A stretch of 64,000 nt of DNA from an uncultured Granulosicoccaceae bacterium (GTDB lineage Bacteria > Pseudomonadota > Gammaproteobacteria > Granulosicoccales > Granulosicoccaceae). Numbering within the stretch: the stretch's first letter is position 1; each line of letters begins with the position of its first letter. Positions 7,996 through 17,687 of the stretch are shown in pieces. A program made the position numbers and the translations under genes. The stretch is from assembly GCA_937922675.1 (NCBI GenBank), contig CALAJN010000004.1, positions 310,001 to 374,000 of the forward strand, written 5' to 3'. A model generated the notes under the pieces. The model ran no database searches, was not told the origin of the DNA, and worked only from the letters and a program-made list of their open reading frames with translations.

Positions 7996-9912
7996 ATGAC
8001 TGACCCCAGTAAACCCGCTGGTGTTGGCATCGAGCGTCTGGTCATCTCCGTAGCGGCCACGGCCGCGGTCACCTGCGTTGCCATTCTGGTGGTGCTGATG
8101 ATGCAGACCAACAAGGCACGCCTGCAATTGCAGCAGGACGGTGTAGCGGAGTTCAATTTCGTGCTGCAACTGGAGCACAACCTTGATCTGCTGGCGATGG
8201 CTGCTCTGCAACACGATCTGGCAGAAGTCACGGGTCCCGAACCCTCGTTGACCCGACCCCTTGAACAGGGGGCTGAGCTGATCAAACGCTTTGATATCCT
8301 GTACAGCATCGTGTTGACGGCACGCGGAAGAAGCTGGGCCCAAGGTTTTCTGATCGAGGCCGGTGCGCCGGAATACCTCAAGCGTCTGCGGCAGTTCGTG
8401 GCAGAGTTCGACACGGTAATTCAGCCCGGGCAGCAAGTGAGTAGCGCGCAACTCACTGCGATTTCGGTACGCAGCCAGGCGCTGTCCAATGCGGTCTACG
8501 ACATCGGCATTGCGATGTTTCAGAGCAAGTCTGTGCTGCGCGACGAAATCAGCTCGCGTCTGGACTGGTTGATCAATGCATCATGGTTTTTTGGCGTCAG
8601 TTTTATCCTCGCTATGCTGACCCTCTACTTCCTCCTGGTCCGCGCATCCGGACGAGCGGGCGAGCTGTTTCAACAGTCACGCTCCTCGCAGCGTCAGTTG
8701 AAGACAGCCCTTGAGGAACTGACCACAGGAGATTCGCAACGCAAGGCGCAGAATCGGTTTCTCGCCGCGGCAACGCATGACCTGCGTCAACCTCTTCAGG
8801 CCATGCAGTACTACCTCGCGGCGCTGGAGGCGCACGTGCCAGGCGAGCGTGGCCGGCAGATTCTCGGCAATGCAGGGCGCTCGACCGACGCGGCTCAGAG
8901 CCTGCTCACAGGGTTGTTGGATATATCCAAGCTCGATGCCGGTGTGCTCGAAATCAATCTCGAGGAGGTCGATCTGGACACCCTGTTGACCCGTTTGCAC
9001 CATGATTTTCTCGCAGAGGCTACCGACCGCGGTTTGTTGCTCAAGGTCGAATCACGCGGTTTCTGGGTGCACACCGATCCACAAGCACTCGAGCGGATTC
9101 TGAGAAATCTGATAGGCAACGCGCTGACCTACACCGAGTCAGGCTCGGTGAACTTGTCGGTTCATGAGGATGGCGATGGCACCGTTCTGGTGGCCGTCGA
9201 AGATACCGGCGTCGGCATTCCCGAGCACGAGCAGGAGGCGATATTCAACGAGTATTACCAGATCGGTAGCCCCGAGGATGGCCGTGCAGGTGCTGCAGGC
9301 ATGGGGCTTGGGCTGTCAATCGTGCGCCGACTGACGCGACTGCTCGAGGTGTCGCTGGAGGTCGAGTCGACTGAGGGGGAAGGCACACGATTCACGTTGC
9401 GACTTCCCCGGATAAGCGGCGGCGAGGTCACGCCCCCGGCGGGGCATGTTCAGCGGGCAGCCTCGCAGGACCGGCTCGCCAGACTAGACATAATGATAAT
9501 TGACGATGAGCCCGCAGTGCGCGACGGTGTGTCGGTATTGCTGCAACAGAAAGGCTGTCGCGTCACGGCAGTGAGCAGTGTGGATGAGGCCCGTGAAATT
9601 GTGATCCAGCACGACAGCATCCCTGACCTGCTCTTGGCTGATTACCAGCTTCAGCAGGGTCGGACAGGGCTTGAGGCCATCGAAACTGTGCGCGACGAGA
9701 TCAACGAGGATGTGCCGGCGATCCTGATCACCGGAGATACCTCGCCGGGAGCGCTTGATGCGGCACGAAGCGCAGGCCTTGCCTTGTTGCACAAGCCGGT
9801 TGGCGCCTCTGAGCTATTTGCAGCGATTGACGTCTGTTTGCAGGCTGGAGCCGGCCTGCCCCATGCCGGGATGGTCTCCACGCCTGCGAACGAGGAGCCA
9901 TTGATCAAATGA
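7996..9912 (+). CDS. Hybrid sensor histidine kinase with C-terminal receiver
   Basis: A 638-residue inner-membrane sensor. In order: a transmembrane helix at about residues 14-36, an extracytoplasmic helical domain of about 150 residues, a second membrane helix near 195-215, a HisKA domain with ATHDLRQPLQ (phospho-accepting His near 260), an HATPase domain with NLIGNALTYTESG, DTGVGIP and GMGLGLSIVRRL, and a receiver with IIDDEP and LLADYQL (phospho-accepting Asp near 548). It forms an operon with the secreted partner before it, and its stop overlaps the regulator start as ATGA. The receiver probably works in a phosphorelay or as a brake. The signal is unknown. Confidence 0.93.
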   Translation: MTDPSKPAGVGIERLVISVAATAAVTCVAILVVLMMQTNKARLQLQQDGVAEFNFVLQLEHNLDLLAMAALQHDLAEVTGPEPSLTRPLEQGAELIKRFDILYSIVLTARGRSWAQGFLIEAGAPEYLKRLRQFVAEFDTVIQPGQQVSSAQLTAISVRSQALSNAVYDIGIAMFQSKSVLRDEISSRLDWLINASWFFGVSFILAMLTLYFLLVRASGRAGELFQQSRSSQRQLKTALEELTTGDSQRKAQNRFLAAATHDLRQPLQAMQYYLAALEAHVPGERGRQILGNAGRSTDAAQSLLTGLLDISKLDAGVLEINLEEVDLDTLLTRLHHDFLAEATDRGLLLKVESRGFWVHTDPQALERILRNLIGNALTYTESGSVNLSVHEDGDGTVLVAVEDTGVGIPEHEQEAIFNEYYQIGSPEDGRAGAAGMGLGLSIVRRLTRLLEVSLEVESTEGEGTRFTLRLPRISGGEVTPPAGHVQRAASQDRLARLDIMIIDDEPAVRDGVSVLLQQKGCRVTAVSSVDEAREIVIQHDSIPDLLLADYQLQQGRTGLEAIETVRDEINEDVPAILITGDTSPGALDAARSAGLALLHKPVGASELFAAIDVCLQAGAGLPHAGMVSTPANEEPLIK

Positions 9913-10577
9913 AAGTCATTCTCGTTGAAGATCACAGGTTGGTCGCCGATGCCTTCACCGCCATGCTGCGTGAGGTCGACAACTCAATCACGATCACGGC
10001 CTGTTACTCCACGCAACATGCGCTGACCGCCTTTGATTCCGGCGAGCGGTTCAATCTGGTGTTGACCGACCTGCTCATGCCCGGGATCGATGGCATTGGC
10101 CTGTTGACCGGCTTGCGCAACCGGAACATTGATGTGCCTGTGGTCATCATCAGTGGATCAGCAGAGGAGCGCTATGTTCGAGCAGCCGCGGAACAAGGGG
10201 CTGCCGGTTTCATCCCCAAGACGCTTCCAGGCGCTGAAATGATCAACGGCATACGTCAAGTCCTCGCTGGTCATCGCTTTTTCCCTGAAAACTATCTCAA
10301 CCTGCCGACACCCGTGCGTGATGCCGGTACCGGACTGGATGCCTTGTCATCGCAGCCGGGAGAAAAGCAGCTCCAGGTGCTGCAGCTGATGGCTGACGGT
10401 CACTCCAACAAGCAGATCTCCCAGATCGTCGGGATCAAGGAGGCAACGGTGAAATATCACACCTCACAGCTGTTCAAGTTGTTTGGCGTGAAGAACCGCA
10501 CCTCCTGTGTACGCGAGGCGCAAGAGCGCGGCTTGATTCGTCGCTTTGAACAACCCTCGGGCTTGTCACCGACGTAG
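9909..10577 (+). CDS. LuxR/NarL-family response regulator
   Basis: A 222-residue two-component regulator. The N-terminal receiver has the acidic pair in LVEDH and the phospho-acceptor Asp54 in VLTDLLMPG; the conserved Thr/Ser is in ISGSAEE and the Lys in IPKTLPG. The C-terminal LuxR helix-turn-helix reads LMADGHSNKQISQIVGIKEA followed by the recognition helix in TVKYHTSQLFKLFGV. Translation is coupled to the kinase by a 4-bp overlap, so it is the cognate output. No obvious target gene is adjacent; the genes before this unit belong to the pigment cluster, which is a possible but untested target. Confidence 0.93.
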   Translation: MKVILVEDHRLVADAFTAMLREVDNSITITACYSTQHALTAFDSGERFNLVLTDLLMPGIDGIGLLTGLRNRNIDVPVVIISGSAEERYVRAAAEQGAAGFIPKTLPGAEMINGIRQVLAGHRFFPENYLNLPTPVRDAGTGLDALSSQPGEKQLQVLQLMADGHSNKQISQIVGIKEATVKYHTSQLFKLFGVKNRTSCVREAQERGLIRRFEQPSGLSPT

Positions 10578-10598
10578 GATGCTCCTTGTGGTGCGGCG

Positions 10599-11162
10599 CT
10601 ACCCGCGTGCCGCCTGCGCAGGCTGGGATGCGATTACATTGGCAAGCCAGCGATAAGGCAGCAAGGCCAGTAGCACCATCGCAAGCTTCACGGCAAGGTC
10701 TCCAACCGCCCATTGAGCCCAGGGTAGTCCGGTGCCGACAAAGGCTATCGAGAAGAACAGAAAGGTATCGACCAACGAGCCCAATGTTGATGAAACCCCC
10801 GGCGCGATCCACCACGCTCGTTCGCGCAGTTTCGAGAACACACCGATATCCAGACTCTGTGCCACCAGAAAGGCCGTCCCCGACGCGATGGCGATGCGCG
10901 CGTCACCACCGATCAGGGTCAGCACAACGCCCAATGCAAAACCAACAAGGACAACTTGCAATGCGGCCTTGGCCCCGGCCCGTCTGTTGACCAGATCGGT
11001 TACCAGAAACGCGAACGGGTAGGTAAACGCGGCCCAGGTCAGCCAGTCGTTGATCGGGTAGAAGACCAGACGATTGGAGACATAGACGATAACGGCCATG
11101 GCCAGTGCGCCGAGGGCTATTGCGCGCACATCGTTGGACCGTGTGGAGAGTTGTGTAGACAT
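10599..11162 (-). CDS. VUT-family (YhhQ-like) queuosine-precursor transporter
   Basis: A 187-residue membrane protein with about six hydrophobic segments. Family features: YPINDWLTWAAFTYPFAFLVTDLVNRR near the start, SLDIGVFSKLRE in the middle and GSLVDTFLFFSIAF later. Characterised members (YhhQ) import queuosine precursors; that role is inferred here, and members of the wider VUT family were once considered vitamin transporters. The start is set at ATG 11162 because the upstream frame is not membrane-like. It is the last gene of the minus-strand run and ends 21 bp from the convergent response regulator. No queuosine biosynthesis gene is nearby. Confidence 0.8.
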   Translation of the reverse strand: MSTQLSTRSNDVRAIALGALAMAVIVYVSNRLVFYPINDWLTWAAFTYPFAFLVTDLVNRRAGAKAALQVVLVGFALGVVLTLIGGDARIAIASGTAFLVAQSLDIGVFSKLRERAWWIAPGVSSTLGSLVDTFLFFSIAFVGTGLPWAQWAVGDLAVKLAMVLLALLPYRWLANVIASQPAQAARG

Positions 11163-11229
11163 CGGGCTGTTAGTGAGCGGCTGTTCGGCGCGCAGTGTAC
11201 TGCACCGCTGGCAAGCCGGGTGCGTGTTG

Positions 11230-11925
11230 TCACAGCAGAAATTCAGCGATGCGCACCATCGCTTGATGCCTGTCAGGTTCACGGCACAAGGCAATTCGGT
11301 CGAACGTTGGCGACTCAGTTGTTGGCGACTCGGGCACAAGGGCCTTGTAATGTTGGGCCAATGCACTCGCCCACGCTGCGTCGCGGCGTTCTGCTGTGCA
11401 ATCTCCCAGTGTCAGATGAAAACGGAAGGTGTCGAGTACCCACGGATATCCATAGGTCGCGAGCAGGCTTTGCTCACGGCTGTTGAGCTGCTCAGGCTTG
11501 CGACGCGCTATGGCCTCTGCATTGAGCGGTGCCCGCCAGGGCTCGAGATCAATGACGCAACGTGCCGCTAGCGCATTGACGGCTTGTTCAACCGCAGGGC
11601 AGGTCTTTTCACTGTGCTGCAAGGAGATCGTGCTGCGTTCCGTTGCGACCATCAGCGGACCAAGAGGGGCTGCAGTGAGGTCACTGGCGAGTTGCTCGAC
11701 CGCCGTTACCAGGCCGGACTCCGTGGATCCGCTCGCAAGTTCAAACGGTGCTTTCAGAGTGGCATGGAAACCGTAACGTGCGACACGCCGTGTGCGTTCG
11801 GCGCGATCGTCTATTGGTAAGGTGTCTGACTCGGGGGTCCCGTCTGGCCATCGGCCAAACAAGCGCGCGCCAAAAAGTCCCAGTGGCGAGTCGTCAGCCG
11901 GTACGTAGTAAATCGCGTATCGCAT
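11230..11925 (-). CDS. DUF1045 / 2H-phosphoesterase-like protein
   Basis: A 231-residue protein with the two histidine motifs of the 2H phosphoesterase superfamily, FHATLK near residue 55 and FHLTLG near 170. The N-terminal MRYAIYYVPADDSPL is typical of DUF1045. The family is best known from C-P lyase (phosphonate) operons, but no phn gene is present here; this copy lies between ilvE and the VUT transporter. The ATG at 11925 is preferred over a TTG four codons upstream because it matches family N-termini, though neither has a well-spaced ribosome-binding site. Cyclic-phosphate or 2'-5' phosphodiester chemistry is possible but unproven. Confidence 0.8.
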   Translation of the reverse strand: MRYAIYYVPADDSPLGLFGARLFGRWPDGTPESDTLPIDDRAERTRRVARYGFHATLKAPFELASGSTESGLVTAVEQLASDLTAAPLGPLMVATERSTISLQHSEKTCPAVEQAVNALAARCVIDLEPWRAPLNAEAIARRKPEQLNSREQSLLATYGYPWVLDTFRFHLTLGDCTAERRDAAWASALAQHYKALVPESPTTESPTFDRIALCREPDRHQAMVRIAEFLL

Positions 11926-11949
11926 TGCTCCGGTCAACCTGCGATCAGC

Positions 11950-12948
11950 TCACACCAGACGAGTGATCCAGCCATGAGTATCAGGCGCACTACCCCACTG
12001 AATGGCGTTCAGGCGATCACGCAGCCCACGCAGGATCGGGCCGGCCCTGCCCTCGCCGACCGGATGATCGCGCCCGCCGTGTATCAGCGTACCGACCGCC
12101 GCAAGCACCGCAGCTGTGCCTGTCAAACCGGCTTCAGCTCCCGGTCTTGCCGCACGTTCCAACAGTTCAGCGACTGGCAGCTCGCGCTCCACCACAGTCA
12201 ACCCGTCCTCACGCGCAAGCTCGAGCAAGGAATCTCGTGTGACGCCATGCAGAAACGACTCATCGAGTGGTTTGGTGATCAGCTCGCCTCCCTCGACCAG
12301 TATGAAATTGGCAGCGCCGGTTTCCTGCGCAAAGCCACCGGGGCAGAACAGCACTTGATCAGCCTGGTGTTCAGCCTGTGCACGCATGATGTGCTTCAGA
12401 GCGCTGGCGTAGTTGCCACCGCCCTTGACCATTCCGTGGTCAGCGCCGCAGCGCACACCTTCGGTATCAAGCAGCACCCGCAATGACGCCTCGCCGCCGG
12501 CAAAGTAATCGCCGACCGGTGACAGCAATACATAGAGCAAGGAAGTCGCGCTCGGCGCTGCCGCCTTGCCTATGGCCGCTTCGGTTCCGATGTGTGTTGG
12601 GCGGATGTACATCGAGGCGGGTGCGTCGGGGACCTCAGCCGCAAAGCGTTTTACGATGTCCTCGATCATGCCAAGTGTGGCTCCCTGGTCGATCATCGGC
12701 AGGCAGAGCAAGTCACTACTCTGGGCAAATCGTGCGATGTTGCGTTCGGCTCTGAACAAGGCGACGGCTCCGTCCTGCTGCTTGAACGCCTTCAAGCCCT
12801 CGAAGCAGCTGCTGGCATAGTGCAGAACATGTGCCCCCGGATGCATTGTCAGCGCATCACTCGGCACATATTCGGGTTCGGACCAAACGCCGTCATACCG
12901 AGCAAGTACCATCTCCGGCATAAAAACCGTGCCGAAATCACCGGCCAT
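11950..12948 (-). CDS. ilvE: Branched-chain amino acid aminotransferase
   Basis: A 332-residue fold-type IV PLP enzyme that transfers the amino group between glutamate and the keto acids of Leu, Ile and Val. The PLP lysine is Lys175 in GMVKGGGNYA; HYASSCFEGLKAF and YIRPTHIG are conserved substrate and phosphate-binding segments, and ETGAANFILV contains the glutamate that contacts the pyridine nitrogen. A GGGGG ribosome-binding stretch lies 9 bp before the ATG. D-amino acid transaminases and 4-amino-4-deoxychorismate lyases share the fold, but the length and motifs favour IlvE. It lies on the minus strand after dgkA with a 98-bp gap. Confidence 0.9.
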   Translation of the reverse strand: MAGDFGTVFMPEMVLARYDGVWSEPEYVPSDALTMHPGAHVLHYASSCFEGLKAFKQQDGAVALFRAERNIARFAQSSDLLCLPMIDQGATLGMIEDIVKRFAAEVPDAPASMYIRPTHIGTEAAIGKAAAPSATSLLYVLLSPVGDYFAGGEASLRVLLDTEGVRCGADHGMVKGGGNYASALKHIMRAQAEHQADQVLFCPGGFAQETGAANFILVEGGELITKPLDESFLHGVTRDSLLELAREDGLTVVERELPVAELLERAARPGAEAGLTGTAAVLAAVGTLIHGGRDHPVGEGRAGPILRGLRDRLNAIQWGSAPDTHGWITRLV

Positions 12949-13046
12949 TGACTGTATCCCCCTGAAAGTTGCAACGACTATAACAGCGCCCCAGGCTACA
13001 TCGATACCACGCCGGCGCCATGTGGCCTCCGATCAGGAAAATCGAC

Positions 13047-13436
13047 TCACACGTGCCTGATCAGAACGATCTCCACCCAGACATAGACGGTCAACAGCAG
13101 CGATGTCAGCACGGCAGCTGATCCCAGGTCCTTGGCCCTGCCAGCGAGCTCATTGAACTCGGTGCCAACCCGGTCAACCACCGCTTCGATCGCACTGTTC
13201 AACAGCTCCACAATCAGCACCAGACAGACGCAGGCAATGAGCATCACACGCTCCAGCGTCTGAAGATCCAGAAACACCGCAAGCGGTATCAGTACCAGCG
13301 CTATCAGAAGCTCCTGACGAAAGGCGGCCTCATGGGCAAAGGCGGCGCGAAAACCTTTCAGCGAATAGCCGCCTGCCTTGATGATGCGCTTCCAGCCGCT
13401 GCTCTTGTGCATGCCATGCACTGTCTTCACTCGCAT
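13047..13436 (-). CDS. dgkA: Diacylglycerol kinase
   Basis: Small integral inner-membrane kinase that phosphorylates diacylglycerol to phosphatidic acid, recycling the lipid by-product of periplasmic glucan and lipid A modification. The sequence aligns closely with E. coli DgkA: RIIKAGGYSLKGFRAAFAHE at the N-terminus, EAAFRQE, then VELLNSAIEAVVDRVG with the catalytic Glu and the metal/nucleotide site, and GRAKDLGSAAV. Three transmembrane helices are evident. The start is uncertain: ATG 13436 has GAGG 3 bp upstream (129 residues), whereas ATG 13412 gives 121 residues, closer to the family length. It follows kynU by about 20 bp. Confidence 0.95.
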   Translation of the reverse strand: MRVKTVHGMHKSSGWKRIIKAGGYSLKGFRAAFAHEAAFRQELLIALVLIPLAVFLDLQTLERVMLIACVCLVLIVELLNSAIEAVVDRVGTEFNELAGRAKDLGSAAVLTSLLLTVYVWVEIVLIRHV

Positions 13437-13455
13437 TGTCCTCGTACGTGAGAAA

Positions 13456-14676
13456 TCAGGTAACCGCTTGTCGCTGATGATACGCAGGACGATCCCAGAG
13501 CTTGTTGTCCAGCACGGCGACCAGCGCATCAACACACGTATCGATATCGCCTTGTCGAACATACAAAGGGGCTATGCCAAAGCGCAGCAGATTCGGTGCA
13601 CGCACATCACCGATCACCTGAAACTCGGTGATCAGCGCTTGCATGACGGGGTAGGCCATATCGCAAGCGAACGACACGTGAGATCCGCGTGATGCAGCAT
13701 CTCGAGGGCTGACCAGAGTGAGCGCCGGGCAGCGCCGGGTGACGCCTTCTATCAGTCGGCTCGACAGCGCTTGCGATTGTGTTTGCAGCTCCGCCAGCGA
13801 CACTTCGTCAAACACATCCAGTGCCGCATCGAGGGCGCGCATCGCAAGCACCGGTGGCGTGCCGATTCTAAAGCTTGCAACCCCTCTGGCACTGCGGTAG
13901 CCAGACTCGAAGGCGAAAGGTGCTGCATGCCCAAGCCACCCCGCGATGATCGGCGCTACAGACGACAGATCAACGTGAGTGCCAGCACTGACAAAGGCTG
14001 GAGCTCCTGGCCCGCCATTCAGATATTTGTAGGTGCAGCCAACGGCAAAATCGACCTCGAATGCTTCGAGAAATACAGGAAAGGCACCGGCAGAATGCGC
14101 AAGATCCCAGACAACGCGCACACCGGCCGAGTGTGCGGACGCTGTCAGCGTCTGCATGTCGTGTCGACGCGCTGTGCAGTAATCGACCTCGGTCAGCATC
14201 AGTACAGCGATGGAGTCATCGAGCGCATCGGTTACCTCTTGCGGTTCAACGACCAGCAATTCGTAGTCGCTACCCAGGGTCGCAAGCAGACTCCGGGCAA
14301 TGTAGAGATCGCTCGGGAAGTTGCCGCTGTCGGTCAGAACGCGACGCCGCTCCGGGTGTTCGCGCCGTTGCAACGCCAGAGCCGCAGCCAGCGCCTGATA
14401 CAGACGCACAGACAAGGTGTCGCCAACGGTCACGCGACCATCGGCTGCGCCGACAAGTGATGCGATGCGGTCGCCCACACGTTCAGGCTCCGACATCCAG
14501 CCGTGCTGATTCCAACCGCCAATCAATGATTCGGCCCATTCATCGACACGCGCGTTGACCTGCGCCGCGATTGAGATCAGCGGCGGCCCCAGCGAATTAC
14601 CGTCAAGGTAGACAGTATTCGCCGGGAGCCTGAAGCGGTGACGCTGATCAGACACCACTCGGGCCTCGTCTTGCAC
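13456..14676 (-). CDS. kynU: Kynureninase
   Basis: A 406-residue PLP enzyme cleaving kynurenine to anthranilate and alanine in tryptophan catabolism. The PLP lysine is Lys217 in CTYKYLNGGPGAPAF; YLDGNSLG, DSGNFPSDLY and WDLAHSAGAFP are family landmarks. It starts at a GTG, 15 bp after the pntB stop, so it is probably read with pntAB. Tryptophan dioxygenase is not in the window; a kynurenine-formamidase-like hydrolase lies far away at 54.1 kb. Anthranilate could feed catabolism or quinolone-type metabolites, but nothing here shows which. Confidence 0.93.
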   Translation of the reverse strand: MQDEARVVSDQRHRFRLPANTVYLDGNSLGPPLISIAAQVNARVDEWAESLIGGWNQHGWMSEPERVGDRIASLVGAADGRVTVGDTLSVRLYQALAAALALQRREHPERRRVLTDSGNFPSDLYIARSLLATLGSDYELLVVEPQEVTDALDDSIAVLMLTEVDYCTARRHDMQTLTASAHSAGVRVVWDLAHSAGAFPVFLEAFEVDFAVGCTYKYLNGGPGAPAFVSAGTHVDLSSVAPIIAGWLGHAAPFAFESGYRSARGVASFRIGTPPVLAMRALDAALDVFDEVSLAELQTQSQALSSRLIEGVTRRCPALTLVSPRDAASRGSHVSFACDMAYPVMQALITEFQVIGDVRAPNLLRFGIAPLYVRQGDIDTCVDALVAVLDNKLWDRPAYHQRQAVT

Positions 14677-14691
14677 TCGGTTGAACTGCCC

Positions 14692-16149
14692 TTACAGGGC
14701 TTGCAATACCGCCTGTACGCTGTCCTTGGCATCCCCGAAGAGCATGCGCGTGTTCTCACGGATAAACAGTGGATTGTCGACGCCGGCATAGCCTGTTGCC
14801 ATGCTGCGCTTGGACACGATGACCGTTTTGGCATTCCAGACTTCGAGCACGGGCATGCCGGCAATCGGTGAGTCCGGGTTTTCCATCGCTGACGGATTCA
14901 CAATGTCGTTTGCACCGATGACGATGACGACATCGGTATCGCCTAGCTCTTCATTGATCTCATCCATCTCGAGTACCAGGTCATAGGGCACATTTGCCTC
15001 TGCCAGCAACACGTTCATGTGTCCGGGCATACGACCGGCAACGGGGTGGATGGCAAACCGGATGTTCTTGCCGTCAGCCTTGAGCTTTTGTACCAACTCG
15101 GAGACCGGATGCTGTGCGTGAGCGACCGCCATGCCGTAACCCGGTACGATGACCACAGAGTCTGCATCGCGGCAGAGCTCTGCGACATCATCGGCAGAAA
15201 TCGGTACCGCCTCGCCCTGCGGCTCATCGCTATCGTCTGCAGCACCGGCGGAGCTCGGAGCAGCATCCCCCCAGCCGCCCATGATGACCGACAGAAACTT
15301 GCGGTTCATGGCGCGACACATGATGTAGGACAGGATGGCACCGGAGGAGCCCACCAGAGCGCCCACCACGATCAGCAGATCGTTTGACAACATGAAGCCT
15401 GTGGCCGCTGCTGCCCAACCTGAATAACTGTTGAGCATGGAGATGACCACCGGCATGTCGGCTCCGCCAATGGCCATAACCATGTGCACACCGAAGGCAA
15501 AGGCCAGCAAGGTCATCACCACCAACAGGAATGTGCCGAGTCCCTTGCCGGTATCACCTGCGGCATACGCCGCTTGTTGTGCCGCGATTTCACCGTCGGG
15601 AGCGGCACCGATGAACAAGAACAGCATGATCAGACAACCGACGCCGATACCGACATTGAGCAGGTGTCGATTGGGCAGAATCAGTGGCTTGCTGCCGAGC
15701 TTGCCGGACAGCTTGCCGAAGGCGACTACCGAGCCTGTAAACGTGAGCGCACCGATCAGGATGCCCAGATAAATCTCGACATCGTGGATGGTGCGCTCGG
15801 TGCCAAGGTATACCGTGTCCGGATCGAGGTAGCTGGCAAAGCCGACAAGCACCGCCGCCAGACCTACAAAACTGTGCAGAATCGCGACAAGCTCTGGCAT
15901 CTGCGTCATCTCGACACGCTTGGCGAATACCGCACCGATGGCTCCACCAATCCCCATCATCACCAACAGGATGCCGTAGCTGGTGACGCCCGGGCCAAGG
16001 ACGGTGGCGACGATGGCGAGCGCCATGCCGGATATGCCGAAGACGTTGCCACGCCGCGCTGTCTCCTGTTTGCTCAAGCCAGCCAGGCTCAGGATGAACA
16101 GGATTGCTGCCGCGATATAGGCCGCGGTGACCATGCCTGAATTCATCAT
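14692..16149 (-). CDS. pntB: NAD(P) transhydrogenase subunit beta
   Basis: Beta subunit of the proton-translocating transhydrogenase, which uses the proton gradient to move hydride from NADH to NADP+. The N-terminal two thirds is a bundle of about eight or nine membrane helices; the C-terminal domain III binds NADP(H), with the motif [13 protein letters not shown], then [18 protein letters not shown] and the final [16 protein letters not shown]. The 485-residue length is close to the E. coli protein. The start is the ATG overlapping the pntA stop, with a second ATG immediately after. The frame upstream of this start lies inside pntA and is a shadow. Confidence 0.95.
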   Translation of the reverse strand: MMNSGMVTAAYIAAAILFILSLAGLSKQETARRGNVFGISGMALAIVATVLGPGVTSYGILLVMMGIGGAIGAVFAKRVEMTQMPELVAILHSFVGLAAVLVGFASYLDPDTVYLGTERTIHDVEIYLGILIGALTFTGSVVAFGKLSGKLGSKPLILPNRHLLNVGIGVGCLIMLFLFIGAAPDGEIAAQQAAYAAGDTGKGLGTFLLVVMTLLAFAFGVHMVMAIGGADMPVVISMLNSYSGWAAAATGFMLSNDLLIVVGALVGSSGAILSYIMCRAMNRKFLSVIMGGWGDAAPSSAGAADDSDEPQGEAVPISADDVAELCRDADSVVIVPGYGMAVAHAQHPVSELVQKLKADGKNIRFAIHPVAGRMPGHMNVLLAEANVPYDLVLEMDEINEELGDTDVVIVIGANDIVNPSAMENPDSPIAGMPVLEVWNAKTVIVSKRSMATGYAGVDNPLFIRENTRMLFGDAKDSVQAVLQAL

Positions 16150-17687
16150 CGTCGAAACATCTTGAGCATGCGTTGCGTGACCATGAATCCACCCACGATA
16201 TTGATACTGGCGATCAGTGTGGCAATCGCTGCCAGAAACACCACAAAGCCCGAGGAGGCGGAGATCTGTAGCAGCGCGCCTACCACAATGATGCCGCTGA
16301 TCGCGTTGGTGACACTCATCAAGGGCGTATGCAGAGCCGGTGTGACGGCCCAGACCACCTGATAACCGACAAAACACGCAAGCGCAAAGACTGTGAAATG
16401 ACTCATGAAGTCAGGTGGGGCGACGCTGCCGATCGCAAGCAAGGCGATGCCACACACAATCATCGCCACCCAGGGGTTGGAAGGCCTGGCCTCTTCAGCA
16501 GCTTTGGCAAGGTCCGGCATCACCGGTGCTGCTGCGGGTTTGGCAGGCGCTGCCGACAAGCGCGGAGGTGGCGGTGGCCAGGTGATCTCGCCCTCCTTGA
16601 TCACGGTAGCGCCGCGGATGACTTCGTCCTCCATGTTCACATTGACCACGCCATCCTTTTCTGGGGTGAGGTCCGTCAACAGGTGACGCAGATTGGTGCC
16701 ATACAGTTGGCTTGATTGTGCAGCCATGCGGCTCGGCAAATCGGTGTAGCCAATGATCTTGACGCCGGAGTGCTCGACAACCTCGTTGGCGCGCGTCAGC
16801 TTGCAGTTGCCGCCCTGCTCGGCAGCGAGATCGACTATCACGCTGCCTGGCTTCATGGATTCAACCATGTCGGTAGTCCAGAGCTCCGGTGCCGGCCGTC
16901 CGGGAATCAGCGCGGTGGTGATCACGATATCCACCTCCTTGGCCTGCTCTCTGAAGAGCGCCATCTCGGCGGCTATGAACTCATCGCTCATGGTCTTGGC
17001 GTAGCCGCCCTCGCCCGCCCCATCGGCATCATCGAATTCCAGCATCAGAAATTCACCGCCCATGCTGGATACCTGCTCGGCCACCTCCGGGCGTGTATCA
17101 AAAGCTCTCACGATCGCACCCATGCCACGCGCAGCGCCAATCGCTGCAAGTCCAGCCACACCGGCGCCGATGACAAGCACCTTGGCAGGCGGCACCTTGC
17201 CGGCAGCGGTAACCTGCCCTGTGAAGAATCGACCGAACTGGTTGGCCGCCTCCACCACCGCTCGATAACCGCCGATATTGGCCATTGATGACAGCGCGTC
17301 GAGCTTCTGTGCGCGCGAGATACGCGGTACGGAATCCATCGCAATAGCCGTGACACCGCGCTCGGCAAGGCTGCTCATCAGGCCCTCATTCTGACCGGGC
17401 CAGATGAAGGAGACCAGTATCTGGCCGGAGCGCAGCTGCGCAACTTCACTGTCCGAAGGCGCTCGCACCTTCATGATCATGTCGGCCCGCTCGTAGACCG
17501 CCCTGGCATCGCTCGCAACCTCTACCTCCGCCTCGCGGTAGGCCTCATCACTGATGTCTGACGCCTGCCCGGCGCCCGACTCGACAAGCAGGGTATGGCC
17601 GAGTGAGCGGATACGGCCCGCTGTCTCCGGAGTCAACGCGACCCGGTTTTCTCCCGGATGCGTCTCTGATGGAACACCAATGATCAA
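16146..17687 (-). CDS. pntA: NAD(P) transhydrogenase subunit alpha
   Basis: Alpha subunit of the proton-translocating transhydrogenase; binds NAD(H) in the soluble domain I and carries C-terminal membrane helices. Visible: [17 protein letters not shown] at the start, the NAD fold motif [20 protein letters not shown] near residue 172, RPAPELWT, and four hydrophobic segments at the C-terminus after a Pro-rich linker. At 513 residues it is the single-chain form seen in E. coli, not the split form. It starts at TTG, supported by GAGGAA about 9 bp upstream. The 327 bp before it is shared with the divergent squalene synthase-like gene and holds a 9-bp direct repeat. Confidence 0.95.
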   Translation of the reverse strand: MIIGVPSETHPGENRVALTPETAGRIRSLGHTLLVESGAGQASDISDEAYREAEVEVASDARAVYERADMIMKVRAPSDSEVAQLRSGQILVSFIWPGQNEGLMSSLAERGVTAIAMDSVPRISRAQKLDALSSMANIGGYRAVVEAANQFGRFFTGQVTAAGKVPPAKVLVIGAGVAGLAAIGAARGMGAIVRAFDTRPEVAEQVSSMGGEFLMLEFDDADGAGEGGYAKTMSDEFIAAEMALFREQAKEVDIVITTALIPGRPAPELWTTDMVESMKPGSVIVDLAAEQGGNCKLTRANEVVEHSGVKIIGYTDLPSRMAAQSSQLYGTNLRHLLTDLTPEKDGVVNVNMEDEVIRGATVIKEGEITWPPPPPRLSAAPAKPAAAPVMPDLAKAAEEARPSNPWVAMIVCGIALLAIGSVAPPDFMSHFTVFALACFVGYQVVWAVTPALHTPLMSVTNAISGIIVVGALLQISASSGFVVFLAAIATLIASINIVGGFMVTQRMLKMFRR

